A program made the position numbers and the translations under genes. Below the pieces are notes generated by a model, which did no database searches, was not told where the DNA came from, and was given only the letters and a program-made list of their open reading frames with translations. 64,000 nucleotides of DNA, taken from the NCBI RefSeq assembly GCF_900104775.1, contig NZ_FNSA01000003.1, positions 2,108,001-2,172,000 of the forward strand, read 5' to 3'. The stretch comes from Tsukamurella tyrosinosolvens. Lineage in GTDB: Bacteria; Actinomycetota; Actinomycetes; Mycobacteriales; Mycobacteriaceae. Below are positions 17,808 through 27,432 of the stretch, piece after piece. Numbering within the stretch: the first letter of the stretch is position 1; every line of letters starts with the position of its first letter.

Positions 17808-20150
17808 ATGTCGCTGCAGTCTCAAGGTTCCGACGCCGCGCGCACACCCGCCGGGGCGGGGCAGCAGGGCCCGCCCAACCTGGAGACCACGGGGTCCACC
17901 ACGCGCCGAGTGCGGGCGCGCCTGGCCCGCCGGATGACGGGTACGCGCAACCATGTGCGACCCGTGCTCGAGCCCCTGGTGGCGCTGCACCGGGAGGTGT
18001 ACCCCAAGGCCGACGTCGCGCTCATCGAGCGGGCGTACGACGTGGCGGAGCAGCGGCACGCCAGCCAGATGCGCAAGTCGGGCGACCCGTACATCACGCA
18101 CCCCCTCGCCGTGGCGACGATCCTCGCCGAGCTCGGCATGGACACCACGACCCTGGTCGCGGCGCTGTTGCACGACACCGTCGAGGACACCGGCTACAGC
18201 CTCGAGCAGCTCACCGCCGAGTTCGGCCCCGAAGTGGCGCACCTGGTGGACGGCGTCACCAAGCTGGACAAGGTGGCGCTCGGCAGCGCCGCCGAGGCCG
18301 AGACGATCCGCAAGATGATCATCGCCATGGCCCGCGACCCGCGGGTGCTGGTGATCAAGGTCGCGGACCGGCTGCACAACATGCGGACCATGCGCTTCCT
18401 GCCGCCCGAGAAGCAGGCCCGCAAGGCGCGCGAGACCCTCGAGGTGATCGCGCCGCTCGCGCACCGCCTGGGCATGGCGACCGTGAAGTGGGAGCTGGAG
18501 GACCTGGCCTTCGCCATCCTCCACCCGAAGAAGTACGACGAGATCGTGCGGCTGGTGGCCGACCGGGCACCGTCGCGCGACACCTACCTGGCATCCGTGC
18601 GCGCCGAGATCAACGGCGCGCTCGCGGCGCAGCGGATCGTCGCCGACGTGCAGGGCCGGCCCAAGCACTACTGGTCGATCTACCAGAAGATGATCGTCAA
18701 GGGGCGCGACTTCGACGACATCCACGACCTGGTCGGCGTGCGGATCCTGTGCGACGAGGTGCGCGACTGCTACGCCGCCGTCGGCACCGTCCACTCGCTG
18801 TGGCAGCCCATGGCCGGGCGGTTCAAGGACTACATCGCGCAGCCGCGGTACGGCGTCTACCAGTCGCTGCACACCACCGTCATCGGCCCGGAGGGCAAGC
18901 CCCTCGAGGTGCAGATCCGTACCCGCGAGATGCACCGGACCGCGGAGTTCGGCATCGCCGCGCACTGGCGGTACAAGGAGACCAAGGGCCGCGCGGGCGG
19001 GGGCGCCAAGAACTCGGACCTGACCGAGGTCGACGACATGGCGTGGATGCGCCAGCTCCTCGACTGGCAGCGGGAAGCGGCGGACCCGGGGGAGTTCCTC
19101 GAGTCGCTCCGCTACGACCTCGCGGTCAAGGAGATCTTCGTCTTCACGCCCAAGGGCGACGTGATCACGCTGCCCGCGGGCAGCACCCCGGTGGACTTCG
19201 CCTACGCGGTGCACACCGAGGTGGGGCACCGCTGCATCGGCGCCCGCGTGAACGGCCGGCTCGTCGCCCTGGAGCGCAAGCTCGAGAACGGCGAGGTCGT
19301 CGAGGTCTTCACCAGCAAGGCCGAGAACGCCGGCCCGTCGCGCGACTGGCAGTCCTTCGTGGTCTCCCCGCGGGCCAAGGCCAAGATCCGGCAGTGGTTC
19401 GCGAAGGAGCGCCGTGAGGAGGCTCTGGAGAACGGCCGCGACGCCATCGCCAAGGAGGTGCGCCGTTCGGGCCTCCCGCTGCAACGTCTGACGAACGCGG
19501 AGTCGATGGCGGGCATCGCCAAGGAACTGCGCTACGCGGACGTCTCCGCGCTGTACACGGCCGTCGGCGAGCACCAGGTGTCGGCGCACACCGTCGTTCA
19601 GCGCATGGTCGAGCAGCTGGGCGGGATCGAGGAGGCCACCGAGGAGCTCGCCGAGCGCAGCACCCCGTCGACCTTCTCCGGGCCCACGGCGACGACCGAC
19701 GTGGGCGTGCTCGTCACCGGGCAGCCGGGCGTGCTGGCGAAGCTCGCCAAGTGCTGCACGCCGGTGCCGGGCGACGAGATCGTCGGCTTCGTCACCCGCG
19801 GCGGCGGCGTCAGCGTGCACCGCACGGACTGCACCAACGTGGCGGAGCTCCGCAAGGAGCCGGAGCGCTTCCTCGACGTGAAGTGGGCGCCGTCCGCGTC
19901 GTCGGTCTTCCTCGTCGCGATCCAGGTGGAGGCGCTCGACCGGCACCGCCTGCTCTCCGACGTGACGAAGGTGCTCGCCGACGAGAAGGTCAACATCCTC
20001 TCGGCGTCGGTGACCACGTCGCGCGACCGGGTGGCGGTGTCGCGCTTCACCTTCGAGATGGGGGATCCGAAGCACCTCGGCCACGTGCTCAACGTGGTGC
20101 GCAACGTCGAGGGCGTCTACGACGTCTACCGCGTGACGTCGGCGCAGTAG
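17808..20150 (+). CDS. rel: Bifunctional (p)ppGpp synthetase/hydrolase Rel
   Basis: This long RSH protein of 780 residues makes and degrades (p)ppGpp in the stringent response. The HD hydrolase domain has HDTVED at residues 122-127. The synthetase domain follows with [13 protein letters not shown] and the [10 protein letters not shown] stretch. Next come a TGS domain ([14 protein letters not shown]), the conserved CCTPVPGD zinc-finger region and a C-terminal ACT domain. TAGGCT at 17761-17766, overlapping the apt stop, is a possible -10 for its own transcript. A perfect bidirectional terminator follows. Confidence 0.96.
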   Translation: MSLQSQGSDAARTPAGAGQQGPPNLETTGSTTRRVRARLARRMTGTRNHVRPVLEPLVALHREVYPKADVALIERAYDVAEQRHASQMRKSGDPYITHPLAVATILAELGMDTTTLVAALLHDTVEDTGYSLEQLTAEFGPEVAHLVDGVTKLDKVALGSAAEAETIRKMIIAMARDPRVLVIKVADRLHNMRTMRFLPPEKQARKARETLEVIAPLAHRLGMATVKWELEDLAFAILHPKKYDEIVRLVADRAPSRDTYLASVRAEINGALAAQRIVADVQGRPKHYWSIYQKMIVKGRDFDDIHDLVGVRILCDEVRDCYAAVGTVHSLWQPMAGRFKDYIAQPRYGVYQSLHTTVIGPEGKPLEVQIRTREMHRTAEFGIAAHWRYKETKGRAGGGAKNSDLTEVDDMAWMRQLLDWQREAADPGEFLESLRYDLAVKEIFVFTPKGDVITLPAGSTPVDFAYAVHTEVGHRCIGARVNGRLVALERKLENGEVVEVFTSKAENAGPSRDWQSFVVSPRAKAKIRQWFAKERREEALENGRDAIAKEVRRSGLPLQRLTNAESMAGIAKELRYADVSALYTAVGEHQVSAHTVVQRMVEQLGGIEEATEELAERSTPSTFSGPTATTDVGVLVTGQPGVLAKLAKCCTPVPGDEIVGFVTRGGGVSVHRTDCTNVAELRKEPERFLDVKWAPSASSVFLVAIQVEALDRHRLLSDVTKVLADEKVNILSASVTTSRDRVAVSRFTFEMGDPKHLGHVLNVVRNVEGVYDVYRVTSAQ

Positions 20151-20201
20151 GCGCTCCGCAGCGGCGCCGCCCGCCACGGACGCACGCGCGCGGCGCACCG
20201 A

Positions 20202-20239
20202 ACGACGAAGGCCCCCGCCGGAGCGGGGGCCTTCGTCGT
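20202..20239. terminator. Bidirectional intrinsic terminator between rel and ppi
   Basis: A perfect 17-bp stem (ACGACGAAG followed by GCCCCCGC, mirrored on the other side) encloses a 4-nt loop. It lies between the convergent rel and cyclophilin genes, 51 bp after the rel stop and 7 bp from the ppi stop, and serves both strands. Confidence 0.9.
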
Positions 20240-20246
20240 GCTTCGA

Positions 20247-21380
20247 CTACTGGGCGGCGAGCGCCATGGTGGTGATGTCCACCGGGTCCTTGGGCTTGCC
20301 GTCGGTGACGGGGGTGCCCGGCTTCGGGGCGGGATCGCCCGGCTTGGGCACGATGCCCTTCTTGGCGATCTGCTGCAGCACGGTCAGGCCGGCGTCGTCG
20401 GTCTTGCCGATCACGGAGTAGTTCGCGGGCAGCGTGGTGTCCTTGTAGACGAGGAAGAACTGGCTCGAGCCCGTGTTGTACGTGCCCTCCTGGCCCGTCT
20501 GCGGGTTCGACTGCTGGTTCGCGTTCGCGACGGCGATCGTCCCGGCCGGGTAGATCACGTTCTGCGCGGCCTGCATCGGGTTGCTCTCGGCGGACGCCGC
20601 CTTGAGGAACTTCGGCGCCTCGTCGGGCGAGGTCCAGCTCGGGCCGCCGAGGCCGGTGGCCGACGGATCGCCGCACTGCAGCACGAACAGGCCGCTCTTC
20701 TTGTCGGCGGCCTCGCTGGCGGTCTCGCGGTGGCAGGTGGTGGCGTCGAAGTACTTCGCCTGCATCAGCGCGACGAAGGTCTCCACGTTGCACGGCGCCT
20801 TCGACCGGTCAAGCTCGAAGCCGATCGGGCCGCTGTTGGTGGTGATCGTGCCCGTCATCGTGCCGGTGTTCGGGACGTCCTTGCCCTCGGGCTTGGTGAG
20901 CGACTTGTTGCGCTCGGTGAGCTTGTCGAGCGTCGGCAGCTGCTTCTCGGCCTCGGCGATCGACTTCTCCGAGCTGTCGGTCTGCTCGATCGCGGCGTCG
21001 ATCTGCTGCTGGAAGGACGCCTTCTGGTCCGCCGGCATCGTGGGCAGGCGCTTCTGCGCGTCCGCGATCTGGGTGCGCATCGTCGCGATCTGCTTCTTCT
21101 GCGAATCGATGCTCTTGCGGGCATCGGCCGCGGGATCGCGGTCGCCGAAGTCGCAGGTCACGTGGAGCGACTTGAACTTGTTCTCCGCGGCGACGCGCAA
21201 CGGCGCCCGCGGGCCCGCCGGGACCCAGATGTAGGCGGCGACGACGGCGGCCACCGCCACCACGGCGACACCCGCCCCGATGGCCTTCACCTTGCGCTTG
21301 CGCGCGTCGGCCTCACGCCGCTCATTCTGCTTCGCCAGCTTCTCGCGGGCTGCCTGGCGGCGCTCTTCATTGCTCGGCAC
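20247..21380 (-). CDS. Membrane-anchored cyclophilin-type peptidyl-prolyl isomerase
   Basis: This 377-residue protein has a basic N-terminus, one membrane anchor (residues about 33-50) and an external cyclophilin domain. The domain is recognised from ITTNSGPIGFELDRSKAPCNVETF and SSQFFLVYKD. Between anchor and domain lies a charged, Gln/Lys/Asp-rich, coiled-coil-like segment of about 80 residues, longer than in the mycobacterial PpiB that holds this position. Two cysteines in the catalytic domain (TTCHRE, LQCGDP) could form a disulfide. It probably assists folding of exported proteins beside the Sec genes. GTG start with GGAGG upstream. Confidence 0.88.
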   Translation of the reverse strand: MPSNEERRQAAREKLAKQNERREADARKRKVKAIGAGVAVVAVAAVVAAYIWVPAGPRAPLRVAAENKFKSLHVTCDFGDRDPAADARKSIDSQKKQIATMRTQIADAQKRLPTMPADQKASFQQQIDAAIEQTDSSEKSIAEAEKQLPTLDKLTERNKSLTKPEGKDVPNTGTMTGTITTNSGPIGFELDRSKAPCNVETFVALMQAKYFDATTCHRETASEAADKKSGLFVLQCGDPSATGLGGPSWTSPDEAPKFLKAASAESNPMQAAQNVIYPAGTIAVANANQQSNPQTGQEGTYNTGSSQFFLVYKDTTLPANYSVIGKTDDAGLTVLQQIAKKGIVPKPGDPAPKPGTPVTDGKPKDPVDITTMALAAQ

Positions 21381-21488
21381 GGTGTGACGACCTCCTCATT
21401 ACCGACATCCGGCGGGCACAACTGATCGCCAAGTCTGCCAGCTAAACCTGATAGACGCCGTCACCGGGTCTGGTGCCACAATGGTCGG

Positions 21489-22226
21489 ATGCTGATCACC
21501 GGATTCCCCGCGGGGGTGTTCCAGACCAATTGCTACGTCGTCGCGGCCGGTCCGGACTCCGACGCCGTCGTCATCGACCCCGGTCAGGACGCCGTCGAGC
21601 CCCTCAAGCAGCTGCTGGCCGAGCACCGCCTGAACCCCGTCGCGGTCCTGCTCACGCACGGTCACCTCGACCACACGTGGACCGCGCAGCCCTTCGCCGA
21701 CGAGTACGGCATCCCCGTGCACATCCACGAGGGCGACCGCCCGATGCTCGCGGATCCCGCCGTCGGGATCGGCGCGGCGCTCGGCGCGATGATCGGCGAC
21801 CAGGTCTTCGTCGAGCCGCAGAAGGTCATCGACCTCGTCGACGGCGAGCCCGTCACCCTGGCCGGGATCACCTTCGGGGTCGACCACGCGCCCGGCCACT
21901 CCGCGGGCTCGATCGTCTTCACCGTCGAGGCCCCCGCGGTCGACGGTGCCGGTGCCCCGGTCGAGGGCGAGACGGTCACCGTCGCCTTCGACGGCGACGT
22001 GCTGTTCCAGGGCTCCATCGGCCGGACCGACCTCCCGGGCGGCAGTCACGAGCAGCTGCTGGGCTCGATCGCGGCGAAGCTGCTGCCGCTGCGGGACGAC
22101 ACCGTCGTCCTGCCCGGGCACGGCCCGGCCACCACCATCGGACGGGAGCGGGCGTCGAACCCGTTCCTGCAGGGCCTCACCGGCACCGAGACGCCGGGTG
22201 AGCGGAAAGGACGATACGGACTGTGA
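21489..22226 (+). CDS. MBL-fold metallo-hydrolase (glyoxalase II-like)
   Basis: This 245-residue metallo-beta-lactamase-fold hydrolase has the zinc-binding HGHLDH at residues 57-62, then [24 protein letters not shown] and the final [12 protein letters not shown]. This set is typical of glyoxalase II-like thioesterases. The role in this genus is unknown, but linkage to hisS is conserved in mycobacteria. CACAAT ends 6 bp before the ATG, so the message may be leaderless. The stop overlaps the hisS start as GTGA. Confidence 0.9.
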   Translation: MLITGFPAGVFQTNCYVVAAGPDSDAVVIDPGQDAVEPLKQLLAEHRLNPVAVLLTHGHLDHTWTAQPFADEYGIPVHIHEGDRPMLADPAVGIGAALGAMIGDQVFVEPQKVIDLVDGEPVTLAGITFGVDHAPGHSAGSIVFTVEAPAVDGAGAPVEGETVTVAFDGDVLFQGSIGRTDLPGGSHEQLLGSIAAKLLPLRDDTVVLPGHGPATTIGRERASNPFLQGLTGTETPGERKGRYGL

Positions 22227-23521
22227 GCGCCGGTAGCTTCCAGGCTCCCAAGGGCATTCCCGACTACATCCCGGTGCCGTCGGGGGAGAAGAACAGCTCC
22301 GCCGACTTCCTCGCCGTGCGCACCGCGCTGCTGCGGGCGACCGCCGAGGCGGGGTACGGCTACATCGAGCTGCCGATCTTCGAGGACACCACGCTCTTCG
22401 CGCGCGGCGTCGGCGAATCTACGGATGTGGTCGCGAAGGAGATGTACACCTTCGCCGACCGCGGCGACCGCTCGGTGACGCTGCGCCCCGAGGGCACCGC
22501 CGGCGTGGTCCGCGCGGTGCTCCAGCACGGCCTCGACCGCGGCCAGCTGCCCGTGAAGGCCGCGTACGCGGGGCCCTTCTTCCGGTACGAGCGTCCCCAG
22601 GAGGGCCGCTACCGGCAGCTGCAGCAGGTCGGCATGGAGGCCATCGGTGTGGACGACCCGGCGCTGGACGCCGAGGTGATCGCGGTGGCGGACCGCGCCT
22701 ACCGCAGCGTCGGCCTCGACGGCTTCCGGCTGGAGGTCTCGAGCCTCGGCGACGCGACGTGCCGCCCGCAGTACCGCGCGAAGCTGCAGGAGTTCCTGTT
22801 CGCGCTGGACCTCGACGAGGAGACCCGCCGGCGCGCCGAGATCAACCCGCTGCGCGTGCTCGACGACAAGCGGCCGGAGGTCAAGGCGATGACGGCCGAC
22901 GCGCCGCTCATGATCGACAACCTCACGCCGGAGCCGAAGGAGCACTTCGAGAAGGTGCTGGGCTACCTCGACGCGATGGGCGTGCCGTACGTCGTGAATC
23001 CGCGCCTGGTGCGCGGCCTCGACTACTACACGAAGACCTGCTTCGAGTTCGTCCACGACGGCCTCGGCGCGCAGTCGGGCATCGGCGGCGGCGGGCGGTA
23101 CGACGGCCTCGTCGAGCAGCTCGGCGGCCGCGAGGGCGTCACCGGCGTCGGCTTCGGGCTCGGCGTCGACCGCACGCTCCTCGCCCTCGCCGCGGAGGGC
23201 AAGCGCGCCCCGGCGGCGCCGCGCGTCGTGGCCTTCGGCGTGCCGCTCGGCGACGCCGCGCGCGATGCGATGGTGCCGTTGCTCGGCCGCCTGCGGTCGG
23301 CGGGCGTCGCGTCCGACATGGCCTACGGCAACCGCGCCATGAAGGGCGCGATGAAGGCCGCGGACCGCTCGGGCGCCCGATTCGCCCTGATCCTGGGGGA
23401 TGCGGAGCTGGAGCAGGGCGTCGTCATGGTCAAGGATCTGGCGAAGGGCGAGCAGCGGGCCCTCCCGATCGATACCGTCGTGGACGTGATCGTGACCGAG
23501 AGCTCCGAGAGCGCAGGGTAG
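22223..23521 (+). CDS. hisS: Histidyl-tRNA synthetase
   Basis: This is the class II synthetase that charges tRNA-His, with 432 residues. Motif 2 is in [19 protein letters not shown]. The histidine-specific stretches appear as [15 protein letters not shown] and GGGGRYDGL. The C-terminal anticodon-binding domain runs from about residue 330. The GTG start is coupled to the MBL hydrolase gene by a 4-bp overlap. Confidence 0.97.
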   Translation: MSAGSFQAPKGIPDYIPVPSGEKNSSADFLAVRTALLRATAEAGYGYIELPIFEDTTLFARGVGESTDVVAKEMYTFADRGDRSVTLRPEGTAGVVRAVLQHGLDRGQLPVKAAYAGPFFRYERPQEGRYRQLQQVGMEAIGVDDPALDAEVIAVADRAYRSVGLDGFRLEVSSLGDATCRPQYRAKLQEFLFALDLDEETRRRAEINPLRVLDDKRPEVKAMTADAPLMIDNLTPEPKEHFEKVLGYLDAMGVPYVVNPRLVRGLDYYTKTCFEFVHDGLGAQSGIGGGGRYDGLVEQLGGREGVTGVGFGLGVDRTLLALAAEGKRAPAAPRVVAFGVPLGDAARDAMVPLLGRLRSAGVASDMAYGNRAMKGAMKAADRSGARFALILGDAELEQGVVMVKDLAKGEQRALPIDTVVDVIVTESSESAG

Positions 23522-23526
23522 CCCGC

Positions 23527-24219
23527 GTGTCGTCCAGTCCCGCCGAGCCCGGCGCCCGCGATCCGCGGGAGCTGAGCGCGGAGGACGCCGTCGATGTGGA
23601 CCTGATCCCGCCCCGCGTGGTGCTGCCGAAGGTGCGGCGCGCGGTGGCCGTGGGGCTCCTGGTGACCGTGGTGATCGCGGTGGTCGTCGCGGTCCTCGCC
23701 GGGCCGGTGTGGGGCACCGCCGTCCTCGTCGCGGGCGCCGCGCCGGGGCTCGGCGGCTATCTCGGCGTCGCCCGGCGCCGCGTCGTGCTCGACCACCGCG
23801 TGCTCACCCGGAGGACGCTGCGCACGCAGCGCGTGAACCTCATGGACGCCGACGAGGTCGACCTCGTCGCCGAGGTGGCCCGGCTCGCCCAGGTCTCGCT
23901 GCGCATCCGGCACGGCAGGACGACGGTGCGCCTGCCGGTCGCCCTGTACGAGGGGCCCGGCCGCGGCCGGGTGCGGGGCCGGGAGCTGCCGATGCTGGGC
24001 ACCCGCAGACTCGCGGAGGCGCTCGACCGCAACCGTCGCGCGGAGGTGCGCGACATCGGGCGCGTGCTCGCGGAACAGTCCCGGTCGCAGGCCTCGTCGA
24101 CGCCGATGCGCGACCGACCGCTGTTCCGTGCGGCGGGGATCGCGCGCGAGGTCGGCGGCGCCGAGGAGCTGGTGTTCACGGCCGACGAGGTGGACGAGAT
24201 CGCCCGGCCGCCATGGTAG
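23527..24219 (+). CDS. Hypothetical membrane protein
   Basis: I do not recognise this 230-residue protein. A 35-residue acidic N-terminus is followed by two closely spaced hydrophobic segments (GLLVTVVIAVVVAVLAG and AVLVAGAAPGLGGYL) and an Arg-rich cytoplasmic domain without cysteines or known motifs. The layout resembles small PH-like membrane proteins, but I would not assign it. The GTG at 23527 lies 5 bp after hisS, so it is probably co-transcribed. Confidence 0.7.
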   Translation: MSSSPAEPGARDPRELSAEDAVDVDLIPPRVVLPKVRRAVAVGLLVTVVIAVVVAVLAGPVWGTAVLVAGAAPGLGGYLGVARRRVVLDHRVLTRRTLRTQRVNLMDADEVDLVAEVARLAQVSLRIRHGRTTVRLPVALYEGPGRGRVRGRELPMLGTRRLAEALDRNRRAEVRDIGRVLAEQSRSQASSTPMRDRPLFRAAGIAREVGGAEELVFTADEVDEIARPPW

Positions 24220-24227
24220 ACGCGCGC

Positions 24228-24273
24228 TGTTCGAACACTTGACTCCGATCGAACGAGATGTTCGAATAGCGGT
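24228..24273 (+). promoter_or_regulatory. Promoter with SOS-like palindromes before the radical SAM gene
   Basis: TTGACT (24239-24244) and TCGAAT (24262-24267) form a plausible -35/-10 pair with 17-bp spacing, ending 6 bp before the GTG. A 10-bp palindrome TGTTCGAACA lies at 24228-24237. TCGAAC-N5-GTTCGA at 24249-24265 covers the spacer and -10. The mycobacterial LexA box is TCGAAC-N4-GTTCGA, so this site has one extra base. Confidence 0.55.
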
Positions 24274-25314
24274 GTGCGATGGGACGGTCAGCTGCTGAGT
24301 GATGCCGGTTCGGGCGTGCGTGCGCTGCCGGGGCTCGAGGGCGTGGGGCGCACGGTCACCACGCCGGAATTCGAGGGCATCACCTTTCACGAGGTCCTCT
24401 GTAAGAGCGCGCTGAACAAGCTGCCCGAGTCCTCGGCGATGCCCTTCTCGTGGACCGTCAACCCGTACCGCGGGTGCACGCACGCGTGCACGTACTGCTT
24501 CGCGCGGTCGAGTCACGAGTATCTCGAGTTCGATGCGGGCGGGGACTTCGACTCGCAGATCGTGGTCAAGACGAACCTCGTCCCGGTGCTCAAGAAGGAG
24601 CTCCGGCGCGCCTCCTGGCGGGGGGAGCCCGTCGCGCTCGGCACCAACACCGATCCCTATCAGCGCGCCGAGGGTCGGTACCGGCTGATGCCGGGCGTGA
24701 TCGGTGCGTTGGCCGGCGCGGGTTCGCCGATCTCCATCCTCACCAAGGGGACGCTCCTGCGGCGCGACCTCCCGCTGCTCACGACCGCCGCCACGCGCGT
24801 GCCGGTGCAGCTGTCGGTGTCGCTGGCGCTGCTCGACCCGGAGCTGCAGCGCTCGCTCGAACCCGGAACGCCGAAGCCCGAGGCCCGGCTGGAGCTCATC
24901 CGCGCCATCGCGGAGGCGGGTTTCGACTGTCACGTCATGGTCGCCCCGGTCGTGCCCTACCTCACCGACGACGCCGCCTCGCTGCGTGCGCTCATCGCGG
25001 CGCTCGCCGACGCGGGTGCCGCCAGTGCGTCGGTCATGGCGCTGAACCTGACGGGGCGGTACCGGGACTGGTTCCTCGGCTGGCTCTCCGAGAACCATCC
25101 GATGCTGGTGCGGCGCTACCGCCAGCTGTACGGCTCCACCGGGCGGGTCTCGGCCGACTACCGCACGCACCTGCGCGCCCGCGTCACCCCGATGCTCGAG
25201 GAGTTCGGCCTGCTGCGCCTGGAGGATCCGTACGCGAGCCCGCCGCAGCGCGTGCCGCGCGCCCCGCGCGTCGACGGTTCCGCCGCCCCGGACCTGCAGG
25301 AGTCGCTCTTCTAG
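24274..25314 (+). CDS. Rv2578c-family radical SAM protein
   Basis: This 346-residue radical SAM enzyme has the [4Fe-4S] cluster motif CTHACTYC after VNPYRG, as in the SplB-like/Rv2578c family. It starts MRWDGQ, close to my memory of Rv2578c, which supports the GTG at 24274. The function of the family is unknown; relatedness to spore photoproduct lyase and the GTTC/GAAC palindromes in its promoter hint at DNA repair. The mRNA is probably leaderless. It stands alone between a hisS operon and an ArsR gene. Confidence 0.86.
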   Translation: MRWDGQLLSDAGSGVRALPGLEGVGRTVTTPEFEGITFHEVLCKSALNKLPESSAMPFSWTVNPYRGCTHACTYCFARSSHEYLEFDAGGDFDSQIVVKTNLVPVLKKELRRASWRGEPVALGTNTDPYQRAEGRYRLMPGVIGALAGAGSPISILTKGTLLRRDLPLLTTAATRVPVQLSVSLALLDPELQRSLEPGTPKPEARLELIRAIAEAGFDCHVMVAPVVPYLTDDAASLRALIAALADAGAASASVMALNLTGRYRDWFLGWLSENHPMLVRRYRQLYGSTGRVSADYRTHLRARVTPMLEEFGLLRLEDPYASPPQRVPRAPRVDGSAAPDLQESLF

Positions 25315-25347
25315 ACAGGTGCGTAACCGATGCGTTACGCTTTCGGG
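25312..25347 (+). promoter_or_regulatory. Autoregulated leaderless promoter of arsR-type gene
   Basis: TAGACA (25312-25317) and TACGCT (25336-25341) are spaced by 18 bp and end 6 bp before the GTG. An inverted repeat GCGTAAC-N6-GTTACGC (25321-25340) fills the spacer and most of the -10, an ideal place for repression by the ArsR protein. It contains the ATG at 25330, which is therefore unlikely to be the start. Confidence 0.7.
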
Positions 25348-25746
25348 GTGAGCGTCTTCGCGGCCATCGCCGACCCGGTCCGCCGCCGGATCGTGGTCCT
25401 GCTCAGCGGTGCTCCCATGACCGCCGGGCAGATCGCCGCCGAGTTCGACATCAGCCGGCCGGCCGTCAGTCGCCATCTGCGCGTGCTCCGCGACGCCGGC
25501 GTCGTCGAGGGCGGGCCGTCGGGCGACGACGGCCGGGAGCGCTCGTACGCGCTGCGGCTCGCCGCCCTCGATGAGGTCGACGACTGGCTGGCCCGGGTCC
25601 GCGGACCCGCCCGGCTCGGCGGCCTACTCGCTTCGCCCGCGCTCGACACCGAGGTGCGCCGAGCGCGGCGCGACAACGCTCGCGCGGCGGGTGCCGCGGG
25701 GGTATCGACCGAGATCGACCGACCGCACGAACGGGGAACGGCATGA
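25348..25746 (+). CDS. ArsR-family winged-helix regulator
   Basis: This 132-residue repressor starts VSVFAAIADPVRRRIVVLL, the standard opening of ArsR proteins paired with AHSA1/SRPBCC genes. The recognition helix is in FDISRPAVSRHLRVL. No cysteine metal site is present, so it is not a classical metal sensor. I chose GTG at 25348 over ATG at 25330 because the latter lies in the operator. The stop overlaps the SRPBCC gene as ATGA. Confidence 0.87.
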   Translation: MSVFAAIADPVRRRIVVLLSGAPMTAGQIAAEFDISRPAVSRHLRVLRDAGVVEGGPSGDDGRERSYALRLAALDEVDDWLARVRGPARLGGLLASPALDTEVRRARRDNARAAGAAGVSTEIDRPHERGTA

Positions 25747-26231
25747 CCAAGCAGGCGACGGGGCGCGTGGAATCCACCGGCGACGGGCGCGACCTGATAC
25801 TCGAGCGCTACTTCGACGCCGGCGTCGACGACGTCTGGGCGTCGATCACCGAGCCCGAGCGCACCGCGCGGTGGTTCGGCGGCTGGACCGGCGAACCCGG
25901 CGTCGGATCGGTCGTGCAGGTGACGATGGGCTTCGAGGAGGGCTCGCCGGTGATGCCCATGACCATCACGGCGTGCGAGCCCCCGCGGCGGCTCGGCGTG
26001 CACGCGAAGGACGAGTACGGCGAGTGGAACCTCGAAGCGCTCGTCGAGCGCGACGGTGACCGCACGCGGCTGACCTTCGTTCACCACCTCGATGCCGCGG
26101 CGAACGCCGCGGAGGTGGGGCCGGGCTGGGAGTACTACCTCGACGCGCTCGTCGCCGCCGAGAATGGTAGCGCGGCACCGGATTTCGCGGACTACTTCCC
26201 GGCGATGTCCACGCACTACGGCGGCCGGTAG
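25743..26231 (+). CDS. SRPBCC/AHSA1-domain protein
   Basis: This 162-residue protein has the START-like hydrophobic pocket fold of Aha1-type SRPBCC proteins: [19 protein letters not shown] at the start, and a final helix with [12 protein letters not shown]. Such proteins bind small hydrophobic ligands; the ligand is unknown. It is co-translated with the ArsR regulator (4-bp overlap), a pair found widely in actinobacteria. Confidence 0.85.
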   Translation: MTKQATGRVESTGDGRDLILERYFDAGVDDVWASITEPERTARWFGGWTGEPGVGSVVQVTMGFEEGSPVMPMTITACEPPRRLGVHAKDEYGEWNLEALVERDGDRTRLTFVHHLDAAANAAEVGPGWEYYLDALVAAENGSAAPDFADYFPAMSTHYGGR

Positions 26232-26251
26232 CGGGGGTGGCCGTGCATCAC

Positions 26252-26272
26252 TAATGGAAATGATTACTATTA
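26252..26272 (+). promoter_or_regulatory. Zur box overlapping a leaderless promoter
   Basis: TAATGGAAAT-G-ATTACTATTA is an imperfect palindrome (8 of 10 positions pair) of the AT-rich type bound by actinobacterial Zur. It stands out in its GC-rich surroundings. It contains TACTAT (26265-26270), a perfect TANNNT -10, 7 bp before the ATG at 26278. Confidence 0.75.
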
Positions 26273-26277
26273 GTGGC

Positions 26278-27432
26278 ATGACCGCCTCAGCCCCACTGCC
26301 CGTCACCGTCCTCTCCGGCTTCCTCGGCGCCGGCAAGACCACGCTGCTCAACCACCTCCTGACCAACCGCGACGGCCTGCGGATCGCGGTGATCGTCAAC
26401 GACATGAGCGAAGTCAACGTCGATGCCGCGCTCGTCGACCTCGGCGGCTTCGACCGCACCGAGGAGAAGCTCGTCGAGCTCAGTAACGGGTGCATCTGCT
26501 GCACCCTGCGCGAGGACCTCGTCGACGCCGTCGGCGCGATCGCGCGGCAACGCACCCCCGAGGGCGGACCGCGCTTCGACCATCTCGTCATCGAGTCCAC
26601 GGGCATCTCCGAGCCGATGCCCGTGGCCGCGACCTTCGACTGGACCTTCGACGACGGCAGCCGCCTCGGCGACCTCGCCGCCCTCGACACGATGGTCACC
26701 GTGGTCGACGCCAGCACGTTCCTCGGCGAGATCGCCCGGGGCACGAGCCTCGCGCAGCGCGGCCTCGGCGCCGCCGCGGGCGACGAGCGGTCCATCGCCG
26801 ACCTGCTCATCGACCAGGTCGAGTTCGCCGACGTCGTGCTCATCAGCAAGCTGGACCTGGTCTCCGCGGCCGCCGGCGGCGCCGTCGAGGCCACCGTCCG
26901 CCGGCTCAACCCGCGCGCGCAGGTGCGGCCGCTCCGGCGCGGCGAGATCGCGGTGACCGAGGTGATCGGCACCGGCCTGTTCGACCACGACGCCGCGTCC
27001 TCGGTCGCGGGCTGGGACGACGAGGTGATCGGCGGCCACACGCCCGAGACGGAGGAGTACGGGATCTCCTCGATGGCCTACCGGGCCGACCGGCCGTTCC
27101 ATCCGCAGCGGCTGCTCGAAGCGCTCGCGGACGTCCGTGCCGTGCTCCGGAGCAAGGGTTTCTGCTGGATCGCGAGCCGTCCGGACCTGGTCGGCGTCTG
27201 GTCCCAGGCCGGGCCCAACCTCACCATCGAGCCCGCCGCCTACTGGTCGCAGGTCGACGGTGCGCCGCAGCAGGAGCTGGTCTTCATCGGCGTGCGGCTC
27301 GACGCCGAGCGGATGCGGGCCCTGCTGGACCGCGCCCTGCTCACCGACGACGAGGTCGCCGAGGGGCCCGCCGCCTGGGTCGAGTACCCGGACCGGCTAC
27401 CGGCGTGGAACGTGCCGGCGCACCGTCATTGA
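26278..27432 (+). CDS. COG0523 (CobW/ZNG1-like) GTPase, putative zinc metallochaperone
   Basis: This 384-residue G3E-family GTPase has the P-loop GFLGAGKT (residues 14-21), the metal-binding CICC motif (72-75) and SKLDL as the base-recognition motif. The CobW C-terminal domain follows. COG0523 proteins deliver metal to target enzymes. With a Zur box in its promoter this copy is most likely made in zinc starvation, like related actinobacterial genes. The ATG directly after the Zur box was chosen over upstream extensions. It overlaps the convergent glpD by 7 bp. Confidence 0.9.
   Translation: MTASAPLPVTVLSGFLGAGKTTLLNHLLTNRDGLRIAVIVNDMSEVNVDAALVDLGGFDRTEEKLVELSNGCICCTLREDLVDAVGAIARQRTPEGGPRFDHLVIESTGISEPMPVAATFDWTFDDGSRLGDLAALDTMVTVVDASTFLGEIARGTSLAQRGLGAAAGDERSIADLLIDQVEFADVVLISKLDLVSAAAGGAVEATVRRLNPRAQVRPLRRGEIAVTEVIGTGLFDHDAASSVAGWDDEVIGGHTPETEEYGISSMAYRADRPFHPQRLLEALADVRAVLRSKGFCWIASRPDLVGVWSQAGPNLTIEPAAYWSQVDGAPQQELVFIGVRLDAERMRALLDRALLTDDEVAEGPAAWVEYPDRLPAWNVPAHRH

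Noticed and set aside
17043-20198. A 1051-codon antisense frame opposite apt and rel
   Set aside because: Same reason; the sense strand carries complete, motif-bearing genes throughout.
25330-25347. ATG 18 bp upstream as the start of the ArsR gene
   Set aside because: It lies inside the palindromic operator and just before the -10; GTG 25348 matches the family start.
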